A DNA stretch of 64,000 nucleotides, from positions 4,523,761 to 4,587,760 of the forward strand of contig OX336351.1 of assembly GCA_946902875.1 (NCBI GenBank), given 5' to 3'. This document shows, piece by piece, positions 31,369 to 41,845 of this stretch; the first letter of the stretch is position 1, and each line of letters begins with the position of its first letter. The translations under genes and the position numbers were made by a program. The DNA is from Nematopogon swammerdamellus (taxonomy: Eukaryota; Arthropoda; Insecta; Lepidoptera; Adelidae). The notes below the pieces were generated by a model that saw only the letters and a list, made by a program, of their open reading frames with translations, ran no database searches and was not told the DNA's origin.

Positions 31369-34221
31369 CTAATGCAGTGGCGAAACATTGTCTTCCTTAA
31401 GGATTACAACCATTCCCTTTTCTATTGTTTTACTTGCCATATTCCACTTTTCTTTCGTTTGGAGGGAAGTTAAATATTCCTGTCTCCAGCGTTTCCAATA
31501 AGATTGGAGAAGGTGATCAAGAAGAGCGAACCTATTGACGGGGGAAGGCTGAGTGGGTACGACAAATTCCTTAGAGGGAAGAGACTGCAGTGGACTTACG
31601 GTAAGGAAGTGCGCTGGTGTCAGCGCCATTGGCTCTCGTGGATCAGAGCTGAGAGCACACAATGGTCTACTGTTTAGAAGAGCCTCAATCTGTACTAAAA
31701 CAGTTGAGAGTTCTTCATAAGTGAGGATTTGCATCCCTATCACTTTGTAAAGATGCGTTTTTACACTTTTTATATGAGATTCCCAAATTCCACCCATATG
31801 AGGGGCAAGTGGAGGATTGATTTTGTATTCGATTCTTTTTTTAGACAACTCTTGACTGAGTGTGCCAATGTCATTTAGCGAAGTCCCAGAACTGGTCTTG
31901 CAGCTCGCATCCAGAACTATTCTTATCTTGAACGTTGTCTTATTGGGATTGTAAATTGCGTGATGCGGGATAACATTGCTGCGTTTTTCTGATGTGCGCG
32001 GACAATCTACTCTAGACCGGTATCCCTGGTCGATGTAGTATTGTATAGTAGAATTGTAACCCAATCTTAATTCAGTGTTAGCGTTTAATTTATGTTCCAG
32101 TCGAACAAAGCGTTTCATTGCGATAGTATTTGAATTTCCTAATTCGGAAGTGTCGTTACAAAATGGCAGCGCCACCGTGTAGCGGCCGCTTGCGTCGCGT
32201 GAGACATTTTCAATAAAGTTGCGTTCACATGCCGTTTGTTCGGGACTCAAGTGCATTTTGTTTTCGACATTTTCTATTTCCCAGAACTTGTGTAAAAGGG
32301 ATTCTAGACTAGGTTCAATTGTGGTACAAAAGGACCTGTCTGGAATTTCGAGACCAGAAGAGCATTTAACTTTACCCATGAAAACATAGCCCAAGGTGGT
32401 TTCTTGAGCGATCGCGTTTGTGGAAAGACTGGTTATTTTGTTGGAGCCAAGAATATCGGCGAAAACCTCCACACCTAACAGGCCGTCTACATCTGAAGGA
32501 ATGTTGAAGTTTACATCAGCCATTGGTAACTTAATAAATTGTTGCAAATCTTGCGAACTTACAACAGCGTTAGGTAACTTGCCTGTTATTTTGTCAATTA
32601 CGAGAGCGCGAATCGTGTAGGTATTTTGAACGTCTAGTCGGGAAGAAAATGTAAAATTTGTGTAGCCTTTTATTGGCCGGACGGAGAGGCCTATTCCCCG
32701 CACAGAAGATGGCGAGCGCGAAACTTTGAGCCCAAGCTGCTTGCAGCATGATTCTGTTATGAAGTTGCACATCGATCCACTATCAATAAGTAGACGAATG
32801 TGGACTCGTTCACCTTGAACATTATTGACAATTACTGAAGCCGTTGGCAGCAGCATTGTTGAAGATTGCGAAGCGGTTGAGGCGATCAAGCTAAGATCTT
32901 CATCTGACTCGCGCACATGTAAGCCCTCGTTAATTGATTTTACATTGCCTGGACAGGCGGAAGCGGTAGCGGGTGCGGACTGGGGCTGTACTGTGTGCGA
33001 GTTCAGAACAGATTGCGTTTGCGTGTTGATCACATTGTCAAGGTGAAGCAGTGTATGATGTCTGCGATGACATCTAGAACATGTATGTTTCGATTTGCAA
33101 AATTTTGTGTGATGTAAATTAGAGGTACAGTTTTTGCACAGATTGTTTTTGTTGGCGATTTCGAATCTCTCTTGAGGAGACAACTTTAAGAATTTTTCAC
33201 ACTTATATAGCGGGTGTGTCTCCTCTGAGTTACAAATTGTACAACCCGTGCTGAAATCACTCTCGTTCACTACAAGAGAGTGCGGCTTACAATTTGTTGA
33301 AGAGGACCCTGCTTTGGACGTGAAACTAGTTTGAGTCCTTTGGAGGATTTTGGACTGCTCCTTGATGAACTCCTCAAGCGTAGCGAAAGTAGGCATAGAC
33401 ACACCTCTGACTGTCTGTTCAAACGAAATAACAGTTTCCTTGTCCAGCTTGGAAAGCGCGAGGTGAGTCACGATGAAGTCCGTCAGGTTGTCCAGTTTCA
33501 ATTCTTTCAACGCAGCGTAAGAAGGGCAAACCGTTTCTGTGAACGTGTCAAGAACTGCGGGACTAGCGGCACTAATAGCCTTGAAGTTTATAATCTGCTT
33601 CAGATATTGTGTTGCGAGAGTTCTTTTGTCATTATATTTTGACTGAAGCGCGTTCCAAATTATTGAATAGTTAATACCGATAGGCGGAATGCCAGCGCAT
33701 ACAGAAAGCGCGCGACCTGATAGTTTCCCTACCAGATAGTGAACCTTTTCGGTGTCTGACAAATCATTGTTGTCATGGATGACCGCCTTAAAGGTTTCGA
33801 AGAAGACAGGCCATTGGCTATAGGAGCCATCGAATTTCGGAAGTTCCAGTTGTGGCAATTTGGGTTTGCGAATGGATATTTTTGAATCCGACGTGTTAGA
33901 AGACGCGAGTCGTTCAAGTGAATTAAGCTTGCACTCCACTGCGCGTATGTTGCAGTATAGCTCGTCGAGCGCTTCTACCGCTTGGAACTCCGGTGTGAAT
34001 TGACCTCCCTCACTGGTGGTTAACATCAAAATATTATAGTCATCGTTGACTTGAATAAATTCAGCGCGTGTCTTTTCTAGCGATTCTAGACGAGTTAAGA
34101 ACTGCTGTTTGCTGTGTGTATCGCCTACCTTAAGACTCAACTTATAAGTTTTGTTTACATTTTCAAACAAACTTTCTCTTTTTGCTTTCAGCAACAAAAT
34201 ATTTGCGTTTGAGATTGACAT
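31369..34221 (-). CDS. gag-protease polyprotein fused in frame to remnants of RT and integrase (BEL/Pao)
   Basis: This 950-residue frame is the only long one in the window. Residues 1-115 are a lysine-rich N terminus. Residues 116-300 match the BEL gag type (DUF1759-like), with LPKFDGSYSQWPVFFETF near 127. Zinc clusters follow: C327-x2-C-x5-H-x4-C341, C362-x2-C-x4-H-x4-C375, and C381-x2-C384 with H388/H393. A retropepsin-like domain (DUF1758-like) has its catalytic DSG at 480-482. Residues 645-784 are the protease-RT linker and the first RT block, ending DASCKTSSGTSLND. At residue 785 (about 31869) the frame passes directly to the last part of integrase, with PLAPHMGGIWES holding the third catalytic glutamate. 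The RT YxDD box, RNase H, integrase zinc finger and first two catalytic aspartates are missing. Gag and protease may still be functional; pol is not. Confidence 0.93.
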   Translation of the reverse strand: MSISNANILLLKAKRESLFENVNKTYKLSLKVGDTHSKQQFLTRLESLEKTRAEFIQVNDDYNILMLTTSEGGQFTPEFQAVEALDELYCNIRAVECKLNSLERLASSNTSDSKISIRKPKLPQLELPKFDGSYSQWPVFFETFKAVIHDNNDLSDTEKVHYLVGKLSGRALSVCAGIPPIGINYSIIWNALQSKYNDKRTLATQYLKQIINFKAISAASPAVLDTFTETVCPSYAALKELKLDNLTDFIVTHLALSKLDKETVISFEQTVRGVSMPTFATLEEFIKEQSKILQRTQTSFTSKAGSSSTNCKPHSLVVNESDFSTGCTICNSEETHPLYKCEKFLKLSPQERFEIANKNNLCKNCTSNLHHTKFCKSKHTCSRCHRRHHTLLHLDNVINTQTQSVLNSHTVQPQSAPATASACPGNVKSINEGLHVRESDEDLSLIASTASQSSTMLLPTASVIVNNVQGERVHIRLLIDSGSMCNFITESCCKQLGLKVSRSPSSVRGIGLSVRPIKGYTNFTFSSRLDVQNTYTIRALVIDKITGKLPNAVVSSQDLQQFIKLPMADVNFNIPSDVDGLLGVEVFADILGSNKITSLSTNAIAQETTLGYVFMGKVKCSSGLEIPDRSFCTTIEPSLESLLHKFWEIENVENKMHLSPEQTACERNFIENVSRDASGRYTVALPFCNDTSELGNSNTIAMKRFVRLEHKLNANTELRLGYNSTIQYYIDQGYRSRVDCPRTSEKRSNVIPHHAIYNPNKTTFKIRIVLDASCKTSSGTSLNDIGTLSQELSKKRIEYKINPPLAPHMGGIWESHIKSVKTHLYKVIGMQILTYEELSTVLVQIEALLNSRPLCALSSDPREPMALTPAHFLTVSPLQSLPSKEFVVPTQPSPVNRFALLDHLLQSYWKRWRQEYLTSLQTKEKWNMASKTIEKGMVVILKEDNVSPLH

Positions 34222-34606
34222 TTTCAGTAATCAATTTTGACAGAAATTCGAATTTCAAAAAAGAGAATAAAGAAATTTCTATAACCAGTTATAAGTTTAG
34301 AAAAATAATGTAATATAATATTTTATGTTCATAAAATTCGAAATTTGACATTTATGTTCGAAACAAATATTTGAAATAATTTAAATGACAAGACTATCAA
34401 CAAAATGCAAAATATAAAATATTTTATTCTAAAATGCGAAGAAGCGAAAAAATATATATTTTCCATAAATGGAAAGACTTGCGGGATGGTTGCATGCGCG
34501 TATTCACGGTTATATACGTGATGAAATGCAGAATTTAGTAAAATTTAGTTATGAGCGAAATTTGAATGTAAAATTCCAGAAACTGCGTTGCGAACCAGGT
34601 TTGGTA

Positions 34607-34624
34607 TCCGACGGTGAAGGACCA
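34607..34624 (-). promoter_or_regulatory. candidate primer binding site
   Basis: On the minus strand, two bases after the 5' LTR, the sequence begins TGG, which would pair with a tRNA CCA end. I could not assign the following bases to a particular tRNA, so the call rests on position and the TGG alone. Confidence 0.5.
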
Positions 34625-34626
34625 CA

Positions 34627-34999
34627 TGGACGATGGCGCCACTGACCTGCTGGACTGATGTCTGCGGCAGCAGCGCCGCATCCGATTGCTCCTGGGATTT
34701 TGAGTTGGAGAGTTGCGTGGTAGATAAACGTGAAACTGCACTCGCGCGCGAGAGGTACCTCTGGTAACTGATTAGTGATTAGCGTTGCGGGTGGCTATAT
34801 GTTCGAAGATATATTCAGTTCTTCAGGTTTAGAGTGCGGAGGAGCGGCGGTGGAATTCTTGCCTTTTTTGCGGTGCGGTGACAACAACTATTTTTTTCTT
34901 GTTCTGCGTTTTTGACATTTAGTGGCGCCAGTGAAAATGGAATGAAAATGAAGAAAGATTATAAACAAAAACGCGAAAAACTAAAAAGCGGCGCAACCA
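34627..34999 (-). repeat. 5' LTR of the BEL/Pao element
   Basis: This is the upstream LTR for the minus-strand element and should hold its promoter. An AT-rich TTTATAATC stretch lies near the outer edge on the minus strand and could serve as a TATA-like element, but this is only suggestive. The leader and gag start follow at 34626 and 34221. Confidence 0.93.
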
Positions 35000-35004
35000 C
35001 TTAT
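35000..35004. repeat. target site duplication CTTAT, right
   Basis: This is the partner of 30705-30709 and immediately follows the right LTR. Confidence 0.9.
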
Positions 35005-35090
35005 TGAATCAACTCAGTGGGCCCCCTTTTCGTCACATGTATAATTATGATTATTTATATTTGTTTAAAATGTTTTTGTGAAAATTGTTT

Positions 35091-35222
35091 TTTAGATAGA
35101 TAGAAATACTTTATTCCTCCAAAATATTTTACAGTAACAAACGATAAGTAATTTACACGAGGAGCAAAGGCGGACTTATCCCTTACAGGGATTCCCAGTC
35201 AACCTTTTGAAACACGTAAAAT
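35091..35222 (-). mobile_element. LINE 3' end, family E
   Basis: Plus strand TAGATAGATAGAAATAC then TTATTCCTCC and CAAAGGCGGACTTATCCC. On the minus strand this is a GGAGGAATAAAG end with a (TCTA)n tail. Confidence 0.8.
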
Positions 35223-35925
35223 CAGTATCACCCTCCAGCCATCGCGTGACCTAATTAACATTTTTCCTTCACAAGAATATTTAAAGGCGTGTTACAAATC
35301 GCTTACAACATCTTAACCCTCCCTAATTAGAACAAAGTGAGCGGTTTCGCGATGACAGCTTTACGGCGGGCGAGACCCCACATGCGGCGACTAGAAAGAG
35401 ATGCTATTTTAGGGTTATTCTATGAAGGTGATTTCACTACGTTACGCTCAATACTGTGCTTTGAGGAGAAGATATTCGAGTTTAGTAATTGGTGATCCAA
35501 TTCGAGTTTCTATATTCGCAACACTGTAAATTAGACAGTTGTCAATAAGGGCGAGCCACAGTGTCAAATATGACCTCAAAATCGGACATGTCCTTTTTAT
35601 TCCAGAAATTAATAGACTTAGTTATTTAAAATGCTAGAGTAGAACTCCACCGCCTCTGCGACTTTTAGTTCAGGAGAAATAAATTTTGAAAAATTAATCG
35701 TTTTTAATTTCGAAAAAAAAACGAAAAATATTTCTATAGATAACTAAGCTACTTAAGCTTCACTCAGCCCAATCAAAGACCCTTTGAATGTTCACATTTT
35801 AAAAGTTATTTGAGGCTGTAAAAGTTTATAGAAATCTAATGATTTTTTTTTTATTTATTTTTTTTCTCCTAGAACCCGCAATACTAGGCGGAGATATTTA
35901 TACCAAAAATAGTTCACTGTTTCCT
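35223..35925. other. no gene or repeat recognised
   Basis: AT-rich, with short frames only. Confidence 0.5.
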
Positions 35926-35929
35926 CTGT

Positions 35930-36163
35930 CCGTTGAAAATAACCTACTTCTAGGCTTAGGCTTAGTAATGGTTCCCGTACCGGATACGGAACCCTAAAAA
36001 ACTAGCCAAATGTGAGGCGGGCTCGCGCTACAGATAGAGAATTGAATGAAATAAATTATTTTTTTTCTTGGTAAACACATAACTCACAAATATATCGTGT
36101 AAGGGACTATTATTAGGGTACGGAACCCCCGGCGCGCGAAGCCGACTCGAACTTGGCCGGTTT
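35930..36163 (+). mobile_element. D element fragments
   Basis: GGATACGGAACCCTAAAAA at 35975-35998 and TTAGGGTACGGAACCC to ACTTGGCCGGTTTTT at 36112-36163 are the inverted motifs of family D. Confidence 0.6.
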
Positions 36164-36412
36164 TTAATTAGTAAGCAGGTGCAATTAAGTAATTTCGTTT
36201 TATTTATGAAAGTAATAACGAGACAAGCTATTTATTCAGCGTCAGGGTAAATGTATCTCACAGAATGTGAACAGAAGAGCCAGGGATGCTATTTTTATCT
36301 TGAGGAGAAATTTGAGGGGGATATACGAGTATTTATTGAGCACGTGCTATATGTCAACTGTTTAGTTTTTTTGCAAGCTGACACGACACGATTTTTTTTT
36401 ATTGTATTTTAC

Positions 36413-36615
36413 ACTAGCTGTGCCCGCGGCTCCGCCCGCTTTTATATTTGACTTCTCTGCTAACCTCATAAGCCATTTAGCGTGATAGTAAATAGGCCTA
36501 TAGTTGATGGGAAGAATGAAGCTATCCGTAGAATTGTTTTTTATTAAAATCGGTACAAGACATAAAATCGGACAGACAGACAGAAAGCGGACGTTGGATT
36601 TTATTAAAGGTTAAG
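36413..36615 (-). mobile_element. Helitron-like element, family G, copy 2
   Basis: Plus strand starts ACTAGCTGTGCCCGCGGCTC and ends GGATTTTATTAAAGGTTAAGG. Reversed, it begins near TCCTTAACCTTTAATAAA and ends with the GC hairpin and CTAG|T. Confidence 0.7.
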
Positions 36616-36739
36616 GATAAGGAAGGAAGATTATTGCACTCAAAATATGGGCAAAAGGTAACACTTAATGCCTCATAAATCATAATTGATAGATTGATAG
36701 TATTTTCTAACAGAATACCTTTGGGGTTTGATACCTGCT

Positions 36740-37080
36740 AGGTGAGTGGCGGAAAGAGATAACTGGTTGGTTTTGCTGGAGGTTGGAGTCTCAGGCACAG
36801 CCAATTTCACCCCCGAGGTACTCTAGTCCTTAGCAGGACTGAAGTAGCTGGAGATCCGTAAATTGAGTAGGGAGAGATCTTTCCCGCAAGCCCCTTCCAC
36901 AAATACCTTTGTTTGTAGTACGACACATGAAACATTTTGAAAATTGTGCCATTCGAAAAAATCTTCTTTTTTATGTAAACCAACATGGGTGGCTGTGCCG
37001 GCCGAGAGACAAATAGTGGAGTCGACAGAGCCCAAATCACCTCTCCTCGCGAAGCCACGGTCAGTTAGGTGCCAGTCTAG
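36740..37080 (-). repeat. repeat L plus short SINE-like repeat H
   Basis: 36880-36955 resembles repeat L. 36966-37080 is family H in reverse (TATGTAAACCAACATGGG, then TCGACAGAGCCC and CCTCGCGAAGCC). Confidence 0.5.
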
Positions 37081-37237
37081 TCAGTCTGTCAAAAAGGGTT
37101 GTACAGTTCCTTCAAAACTTTTAATGCCGCTCGATCTAGCTGCGCAGTAAACGAATTTTAGGTCATAATTCGTAGAACATAGGGTAGACTTTAATGTCGC
37201 TCGCATCCTGGGTTCGCGCATGTGCAGTGAAGCAATT

Positions 37238-37291
37238 ATCACGGATGTCGAAGGTGATGTAGGTAACCGTGTCAGTTTCCAAAAAAAAAAT
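37238..37291 (+). mobile_element. SINE 3' end scrap (5S family)
   Basis: ATCACGGATGTCGAAGGTG, then CCGTGTCAGTTTCC and an A run. Confidence 0.75.
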
Positions 37292-37873
37292 GTACCCTAT
37301 GATCTACGAGTGGTGAATTAAAATTCGTTGACGGCGCGCAGGTAAGGTAGGTCGAGCGGTATTTAAATTTTGAGGGAACTGTACGCGAAGAAAAAAAAAA
37401 GTGTTATTGTCGTGTCGACTAACTAACAAAATGTATGGTACGGATCCCAAAATGTATTTAATAGGAGATATCCGTGCTCCAGCGGTGTCCAAAAATACAT
37501 TGTTTGTGTTGTCCAAAAGACTTGTGTTGGCGTGAGATTTGTGTGTCGTCTGAGTTACGTCAGTTTGTGCACGCTTCAGAAGAATGTTAATGTGGCTATA
37601 ATTTCCCGCATTCCTTTATTGTTTGAATTTGAATGTCGCTGGGTGTGTAACTGAGTTTCAAAACGGCATACATACATTTATTTATTTATTTATTGGGAAA
37701 CTTAACAGCTATCTTATGAACTACATCATACAAAAATTACGTAGCCAATAAAAAAGTTTCACGTTTTACAAATTACGATATATAAATACATGCGTCCTGG
37801 TATCTAAATAAAAGAAGAATAAAATAAAACAAAAATAATTAAAAATAAATAGTTATATTAAAGTTATGGAGAG

Positions 37874-38010
37874 GGACAACTTCTAACACTGGGGGGGAAC
37901 TTTCCACATTGGAGAGACAATATCCAACACTGGAGGGAAAATTTTTAACACTGTAGGACCAGTTCCAAGTATTGGGGAGCAACATTTAACGCTAGGATTG
38001 GAAGGATAGA
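37874..38010 (+). repeat. degenerate ~21-bp minisatellite, left part
   Basis: Six imperfect units of the form ACAACTTCTAACACTGGAGGG. It is broken by the LINE at 38011 and the element at 38268-39273, and resumes at 39274. Confidence 0.7.
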
Positions 38011-38215
38011 TAGATAGATAGACAACAATACTTTATTAATAAAAATTTTTTTACAGATACAAGTACGATACATAATTTACTTGAGGTGCAAAGGCAGACT
38101 TATCTCTTATAGATAGAGATTAATTTCATTCAAACTTTGGATGTTTGAGAGTCGTATGCTGTAAAATATAAGGAGGTGGTAGCACGTGCAAAATAATTAA
38201 AATAAAATGATACTT
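38011..38215 (-). mobile_element. LINE 3' end, family E, inside the minisatellite
   Basis: TAGATAGATAGATAGAC, then ACTTTATTAATAAA and GTGCAAAGGCAGACTTATC on the plus strand. Reversed, it is a family E 3' end. Confidence 0.75.
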
Positions 38216-38267
38216 AAATAAAACAGTAGCATAAAATTTAAGTATGTACTACCTAAATACATTGGAG

Positions 38268-39273
38268 CAGTGGCGGCTGGTGACTTCAGTGACCGGTAGT
38301 GCGCTAAGTACCTACCTACTTAAATACCTACCAAATTTCCCAACACATTCCCGTCATGTTATTTTAAGATCGGTACTTACGAATTTTTTAAACGCCTGCG
38401 TTTTATTATGTACGTACCTACCTAGTATGAATATTCTCAAGACACTCAATGAGTTGCAAAAAACAAGAAAAAAAATCCAAATAAGTTTTTTAACTTATTT
38501 TTAGTACCTTTATGAATACACCCATAGACCAAAACACTACTGCAGCTTTCAAAAAGAAAACAGTAGTAATGTCCCAAAAATACTTCAAAAAAATATATAA
38601 AAATAAAAGCATTTCAAACGTAGGAATTAACCCGGGATAACCTGATTGTAAAACCTTACCTTTAACCAACGCTTAGGCAAATATCGGCACCACTTAATTC
38701 ACAGTATCACGTGACAGAAAGCACAAACCTAACCATATCCCATTTTAAATATTCGCGCGCTAACGGGTATGTGACATCCATCATCACATGACAGCGCGCT
38801 GACTCGCTTCGAGGTAGACGGTTCGCTTTGAGGTAGACGGCAAAGAGTTTGTAAGACGGACTCGTGCAAAACGAATCGCTCGCGACGCGACGTGTCGCAC
38901 GCGCGGCTATTCACGATATAGCGTCCTTGTTTGGCGCTCGTGCGCCGCACGCAGAAATCCTTTCGGCCCATACTGTTTCTATGAAGTATCTTCTGTCCCA
39001 CCCACGCGCCAGCGGTATTTTGCCGATCCCCATACATTCAGTATAGGAGACCCGCGTGCGATGTATATTCCGCACGGCGCGCGCGTTTACTCGCAAAAAC
39101 GTGCCTTGTGATCTATAAAATAAGGTCGAATTCACATTCGTATTTATTTGGAGTACGATCTTTATGGTTTTAATGTAGTATGTTGTAAGGTATTATTTAT
39201 TTTGAGTGAAGTGAAGACTTCTCGTGGTATGGTAGTGCGGCGCACGAGCGCACTTTAGGACCAGCCGCCAGTG
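38268..39273. mobile_element. hAT-type non-autonomous DNA transposon, 1006 bp
   Basis: Ends are CAGTGGCGGCTGGT and ACCAGCCGCCAGTG, inverted with one mismatch. The eight bases CATTGGAG flank both sides (38260-38267 and 39274-39281). An 8-bp duplication with CA-type ends is the hAT signature. No transposase was recognised; the 102-residue frame at 38729-39037 has no BED or hAT C-terminal motif. Confidence 0.88.
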
Positions 39274-39390
39274 CATTGGAGTACTTCTAACAGAACAACG
39301 AACAACTTCTACGGAGGGATAACTTTAAACAGTGGGTATATGTTCCAATATTGAGTTGCAACATTCGACATTGGGAAGGGCACTGCTTTA
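39274..39390 (+). repeat. degenerate ~21-bp minisatellite, right part
   Basis: Units such as AACAACTTCTACGGAGGG and ATAACTTTAAACAGTGGG continue the array from 37874-38010. Confidence 0.65.
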
Positions 39391-39597
39391 CCTGCGACTT
39401 GTAGTCTGGTAAGACGAACAACATACCTGTAAGTGAAAACCACTTTGACCTAGAAAGTTAGCAATGCCTAGGGACACAGATGCGTGATGAATAACTTTCT
39501 AGAGTCTATCTTCTGGCTGAAGTTCCCAGCTACTAGAATATCACAGGTGAGTTGGAGCGAAAAGGCCGCTGCTAGAGATATTACACTAACTAATACA

Positions 39598-39760
39598 TTA
39601 TGTAAATAGTTTGTGTTTTCCGTCCAGTTCAGTGTAGCCGGCACGACCGAAGGGAAGCGCTGACATGGCACCAAGTTCATCCGGTGTTATGGGCTGACAT
39701 CACGGATCTTGTAGGTGATGTAGCCACCCGTGTCAGTTTCCATAAAAAAAAATAAAAAAA
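39598..39760 (+). mobile_element. SINE 3' half (5S family)
   Basis: From TTATGTAAATAGTTTGTG to CAGTTTCCATAAAAAAAA. Its A tail directly abuts the LINE fragment at 39762. Confidence 0.85.
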
Positions 39761-39761
39761 A

Positions 39762-39929
39762 ACACTCGGCGTGTGGTCGCCTGACACAAAATCGTTCGGC
39801 AAGTTATTGGGTAAACTCCTTGTCGATAAGTCGGGTGACCGTCGCGCCGTCGGTGCATTCTTCACACAACGTGTGGCGCTGGAGATTCAGAGAGGCAATT
39901 GTGCAAGTGTCCTGGGTACCGCAGGGTAG
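39762..39929 (+). pseudogene. LINE-type RT protein C-terminus, family I, copy 3
   Basis: A 55-codon frame: TLGVWSPDTKSFGKLLGKL, then KSGDRRAVGAFFTQRVALE and IQRGNCASVLGTAG, ending at a TAG. It matches the minus-strand copy at 3667-3893. An overlapping longer frame (39730-40020) is a shadow. Confidence 0.7.
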
Positions 39930-41560
39930 TTGGCAGAACTGGAGGAGATCTACCTCCTGTCATAGCGCTCCCACTACCGCACCTCCGACGCTCAACCCTC
40001 ATTTTTCTTCATTTATTTAGTTGTTATAGTTATATTTAATGTAAGCTTTATTTTATTATAATTATTATTTTTAAGATAGTTTAGATTTAATAGCAGTGTT
40101 GCCATAATGTTTTCAATAATGTATGTAATATTTCTTTGTACTGTCTTTGTATTGTCTTTGTAGTTGTTTATACATTACTTAAAAAAAAACTGCGTGAGAT
40201 CTTATATTAATGTTTTTAAGTTTACTATGTTATTGATTATATTAATTTTAAATGTTTACGGATTAAAAGTAGGTAGGTACTAAAGACTTCATAAGTCGAC
40301 GTTTCGCCCGCTACGTCACGGGCTTCTTCAGGAATTTCGGGAGTTCCTGGAGCTGACGTCTGGTGTCCGTTGTACCAGACGTCAAAAATTATGACCTTGT
40401 CGAGTTGACAGGTCCTTTAAAAGCAGGTGAAGAATTCATGTGCTCAATTCAGTGATTGCGAAGTTTGAACGCAAACCCAACGTTTGAATTTGGAACGACA
40501 AGAATGTGACGGCGTGATAAATAAAACACTAAACCAAGCAGGATACCTTTTATTTTAACATTGAAAATGTTTTTTCGATCGCGTTGGTAGGGCACCCATT
40601 TCAAGGAAAAGTGCGACATCGCCCTGGTGTCGTGAATTTTACAGCTACGTGGATGATTCGGGTGTCAAAAGATGCGCCTCGGCAAGGGCTACAATTATTA
40701 CCTAAAAAAAATCAAAAAATATCGAAAAATTACGTGATTTTTTTGTGTCTTCTCTCATTGAATCGGCGATTTCTCTAAAACGAAAAACGATATCGAAAAA
40801 ATTAAAAAAAGCTCTCGGGGTATTGAGTTGGGTTACAATTTGGAAAAAATCGGAACCTCGCTATCTCTGACGGTCTAGGCTGTAGCTTATCCTTTATGCG
40901 GAGGAATTTTGAATACCGCGGGAGGTATGTGCGGCGCGCGGACTAATCTGAGTATAGTAGCATTAAAGTTTATGATTTTTACATAAAAATATAATGTTTT
41001 TGAATATTATGATTAAATATAAATTAAATTAAAGGTTAGGTTGGAAGATGGGTCGCGTAGCAACGGATCTTCTAACCTAACCTATATAATATTTTTATAT
41101 TTGATATTCATTAATTTTTTACTTTAGTTAGACATAATGTCCAGCTTATCTCTTTTTCTGTCTAAATTTTAGTTTACATTTTTTAAGCTGCTTGTGTTAT
41201 TGAAAAATAATAAAAAATATATAAATGTAATAAATTTTTTTTTATTTGGTGAGTTCATTTTCAATGTACCTCGAAGGTCGTGTAATGCACGAGATCTGTG
41301 AATTTTTCTATCTATAAACAAAGACTAACACTATAAATAACAACTTAAAACAATACCTTATAATAACAAAAACAGAATATTACAAAAACAACAGGAAAAA
41401 TATTTCAAACTCTACGCTTTCCACCTCCATGGTTCACCTGCTTCTATATTTACAAAAAATATTTATACGAATTGAGCAATCGTATTGGGCATATACATAC
41501 ATACATACATACATATATATATCCCCAACCCAATCATACAATCCTTTAACCTGGGTGTGC
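39930..41560. other. no gene recognised
   Basis: 39930-40270 is probably 3' UTR of the family I fragment. A TTCGCCCGCTACG/GGGCTTCTTCAGG block near 40303 looks repetitive. A CTTCTAACCTAACCTATA block near 41070 recurs at 58023. No frame has family features. Confidence 0.45.
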
Positions 41561-41561
41561 T

Positions 41562-41700
41562 AGACAGCTTAGCAACAGTCCGTAAATCAGCTGGCATGGC
41601 GCCTAACTGAGTGTGGTTTCGCGAGAACAGTTGATTTTGGATCTGTCGACCGCACCATTGTTCTCTCGGCACAACCACCCATGTTGGTTTACATAAAAAA
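41562..41700 (+). mobile_element. short SINE-like repeat, family H
   Basis: AGCAACAGTCCGTAAATC, GGCATGGCGCCTAACTGAG, TTTCGCGAGAA and ACCCATGTTGGTTTACATAA end in an A run. Confidence 0.65.
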
Positions 41701-41807
41701 TATGCACATCACACCATCATACAGTATTACCAACACGATACCACCAGCATAGCAAACCGCACACAATGCTGTCCTCTCATTGTTTGTGACATCCTGGAAG
41801 TATACAA

Positions 41808-41845
41808 TACTAGCTTCTGCCCGCGGCTCCGCCCGCGGTATTGTA
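41808..41845 (-). mobile_element. Helitron-like 3' terminus scrap
   Basis: ACTAGCTTCTGCCCGCGGCT then CCGCCCGCGG, which is the reversed GC hairpin plus CTAG|T end. Confidence 0.55.

Larger units (their letters stand above)
30710..34999 (-). mobile_element. BEL/Pao-type LTR retrotransposon, internally deleted
   Basis: Two direct 373-bp repeats (30710-31082 and 34627-34999) bound one minus-strand reading frame. On each strand the repeats begin TG and end CA. The same 5 bases, CTTAT, lie just outside both ends (30705-30709 and 35000-35004), as expected for integrase-made duplications in BEL/Pao elements. The order is 5' LTR, leader, gag, zinc clusters, aspartic protease, start of RT, end of integrase, purine tract, 3' LTR. 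At 4.29 kb the element is well short of the usual 6-7 kb because the RT core, RNase H and most of integrase are absent. It could move only with enzymes from an intact relative. The family call rests on protein motifs and is firm; the lineage within BEL/Pao is not determined. Confidence 0.95.

Noticed and set aside
32420..33642. Plus-strand frames of 66-103 residues
   Set aside because: They are antisense shadows of the BEL coding frame.
38729..39135. 102- and 74-residue minus frames inside the hAT-type element
   Set aside because: No hAT transposase features; GC-rich sequence gives long chance frames.
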